From: Oceanobacillus alkalisoli
GTDB lineage: Bacteria; Bacillota; Bacilli; Bacillales; Amphibacillaceae
DNA: 64,000 nt
Direction of reading: 5' to 3'
NCBI RefSeq assembly: GCF_021556485.1
Contig: NZ_JAKGBW010000010.1
Location: forward strand, 1 to 64,000
The notes beneath the pieces are model-generated. The model was given only the letters and a program-made list of their open reading frames with translations. It ran no database searches and was not told the DNA's origin. Positions within the stretch are counted from its first letter, which is position 1; every line of letters begins with the position of its first letter. Made by a program: the position numbers and the translations under genes. This document shows positions 63,435-64,000 of this stretch, piece after piece.

Positions 63435-64000
63435 TTATATTTTGAATTTTTTGATTAAAATCTTACTTGCTGAGCGACTGACCGGTATTTTCGTCTGTTT
63501 TCTGTCTTTTAAGGTGACATTACTCGTGCCGTTAAACCATGGTGTAATCTCTAAAATATGGTTCAGATTGACAAGATAACTCCGGTGGGTCCGGAAAAAT
63601 GATTCATCATTCAACTTGGTCTCTAATTCCCTTAATGTCAATTTACTCTTAATGACTTTATCCAACGTATGGATTTCAATCTGTTTCTTATGTGGTACGG
63701 CATAATAAATCGATTCAGGCGATAGTACGACCATCCGCTCTCCATCATCGATGAGCAGCTTATCCGTCATAACTTTAGGCTCAGATGCTGATTTATCCAA
63801 CTCCTTTGAATGCAATGCTTTTCGCAATCGTTTTAGTGCCCGTTTGAAATGGGATTCTTCATAAGGCTTCAATAAATAGTCAATTGCCTCTATATCAAAT
63901 GCATCCATTGCATATTCATCATAGGCGGTCGTAAAGATGAATAACGGCTGTTTCACTTCGTCTTTCGTAATATATTTGGCTGCTTCGACTCCAGACATTC
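63435..64000 (-). CDS. LytTR-family response regulator (partial, N-terminus outside window)
   Basis: The visible 187 residues start within the receiver domain (MSGVEAAKYI, FTTAYDEYAMDAFDIEAIDYLLKPY) and continue through a linker into a LytTR DNA-binding domain (VVLSPESIYYAVPHKKQIEIH, FFRTHRSYLVNLNHI). The phosphoacceptor aspartate is off the window. Relatives with a LytS-type sensor control pyruvate or acetate transporters, fitting the downstream DUF485-ActP pair. The partner kinase would be expected to the right. Confidence 0.92.
   Translation of the reverse strand, partial: MSGVEAAKYITKDEVKQPLFIFTTAYDEYAMDAFDIEAIDYLLKPYEESHFKRALKRLRKALHSKELDKSASEPKVMTDKLLIDDGERMVVLSPESIYYAVPHKKQIEIHTLDKVIKSKLTLRELETKLNDESFFRTHRSYLVNLNHILEITPWFNGTSNVTLKDRKQTKIPVSRSASKILIKKFKI

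Noticed and set aside
1-64000. CRISPR arrays, complete insertion sequences, prophage genes.
   Set aside because: No regularly spaced direct repeats, no transposase or integrase frames and no phage structural genes were seen. The repeats present are non-coding and irregularly placed.

Overview
This is a low-GC Firmicute chromosome segment, best read as a spore-forming, probably halotolerant member of the Bacillaceae (Oceanobacillus/Virgibacillus-like). Evidence: gamma-type spore protein SspE, PdaA, PerR, CtsR-type heat-shock operators, CcpA cre, a LytTR regulator, and gene order shared with the Bacillus subtilis perR-ygzB / gsaB-bcp / ygaD-ygaC / sspE-mutY-yfhP / yfhH-recX-yfhF / pdaA-yfkD-yfkH region. 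The genus cannot be fixed from this window alone.

Layout. 1-0.7 kb: 5' end of a 16S rRNA gene running leftwards off the window, with two tandem rrn promoters. 0.7-13.7 kb: conserved housekeeping block (ygzB, perR, a 2-hydroxyacid dehydrogenase, bcp, gsaB, ygaD, ygaC, sspE, mutY, yfhP, yfhH, recX, yfhF). It is followed by a GNAT gene behind a long leader that contains a tRNA-shaped fold. 13.8-18 kb: an XRE regulator and a GntR/YtrA-type self-regulated ABC operon whose second gene is frameshifted. 18-29.6 kb: ComEC-like hydrolase, clpE with CtsR boxes, mbcS, pdaA, an antiporter, yfkD, an amino-acid ABC pair without its ATPase, a YihY protein. 30-44 kb: AGCS symporter, lipoprotein, SRAP protein, glutaminase, CAP-domain protein, mreBH, a probable lysine-6-dehydrogenase/semialdehyde-dehydrogenase pair, HAD phosphatase, tldD/tldE. 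44.8-50.6 kb: a complete lipoylation-linked reversible ADP-ribosylation locus (OYE oxidoreductase divergent from gcvH-L, macrodomain, SirTM sirtuin, lplA, then a luciferase-like monooxygenase). 50.7-58.4 kb: yfmR, small proteins, class I aldolase, a collapsed ABC operon, a MATE exporter with an attenuator-like leader. 58.6-64 kb: a decayed antitoxin gene, a long divergent ATP sulfurylase homologue, and a DUF485/ActP transporter pair downstream of a LytTR regulator, with candidate cre and LytTR sites.

The window is unusually rich in dispersed non-coding repeats. I separate five families: R1, about 150 bp, starting AAAGTGAAACTTCA; R2, about 160-270 bp, ending in GCGCCC/GGGCGC; R3, two 445-bp palindromic composites with terminal inverted repeats; R4, GGGACA...TGTCCC hairpins that mostly abut stop codons; R5, about 115 bp, with AATGAATTTCATAAT termini. 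They occupy most gene-free stretches over 150 bp.

Most promising leads: the pseudo-tRNA leader upstream of the GNAT gene, the MATE leader, the Sat homologue with an altered sulfate-site motif and an extra C-terminal domain, the SirTM locus, and the covarying R3 elements.
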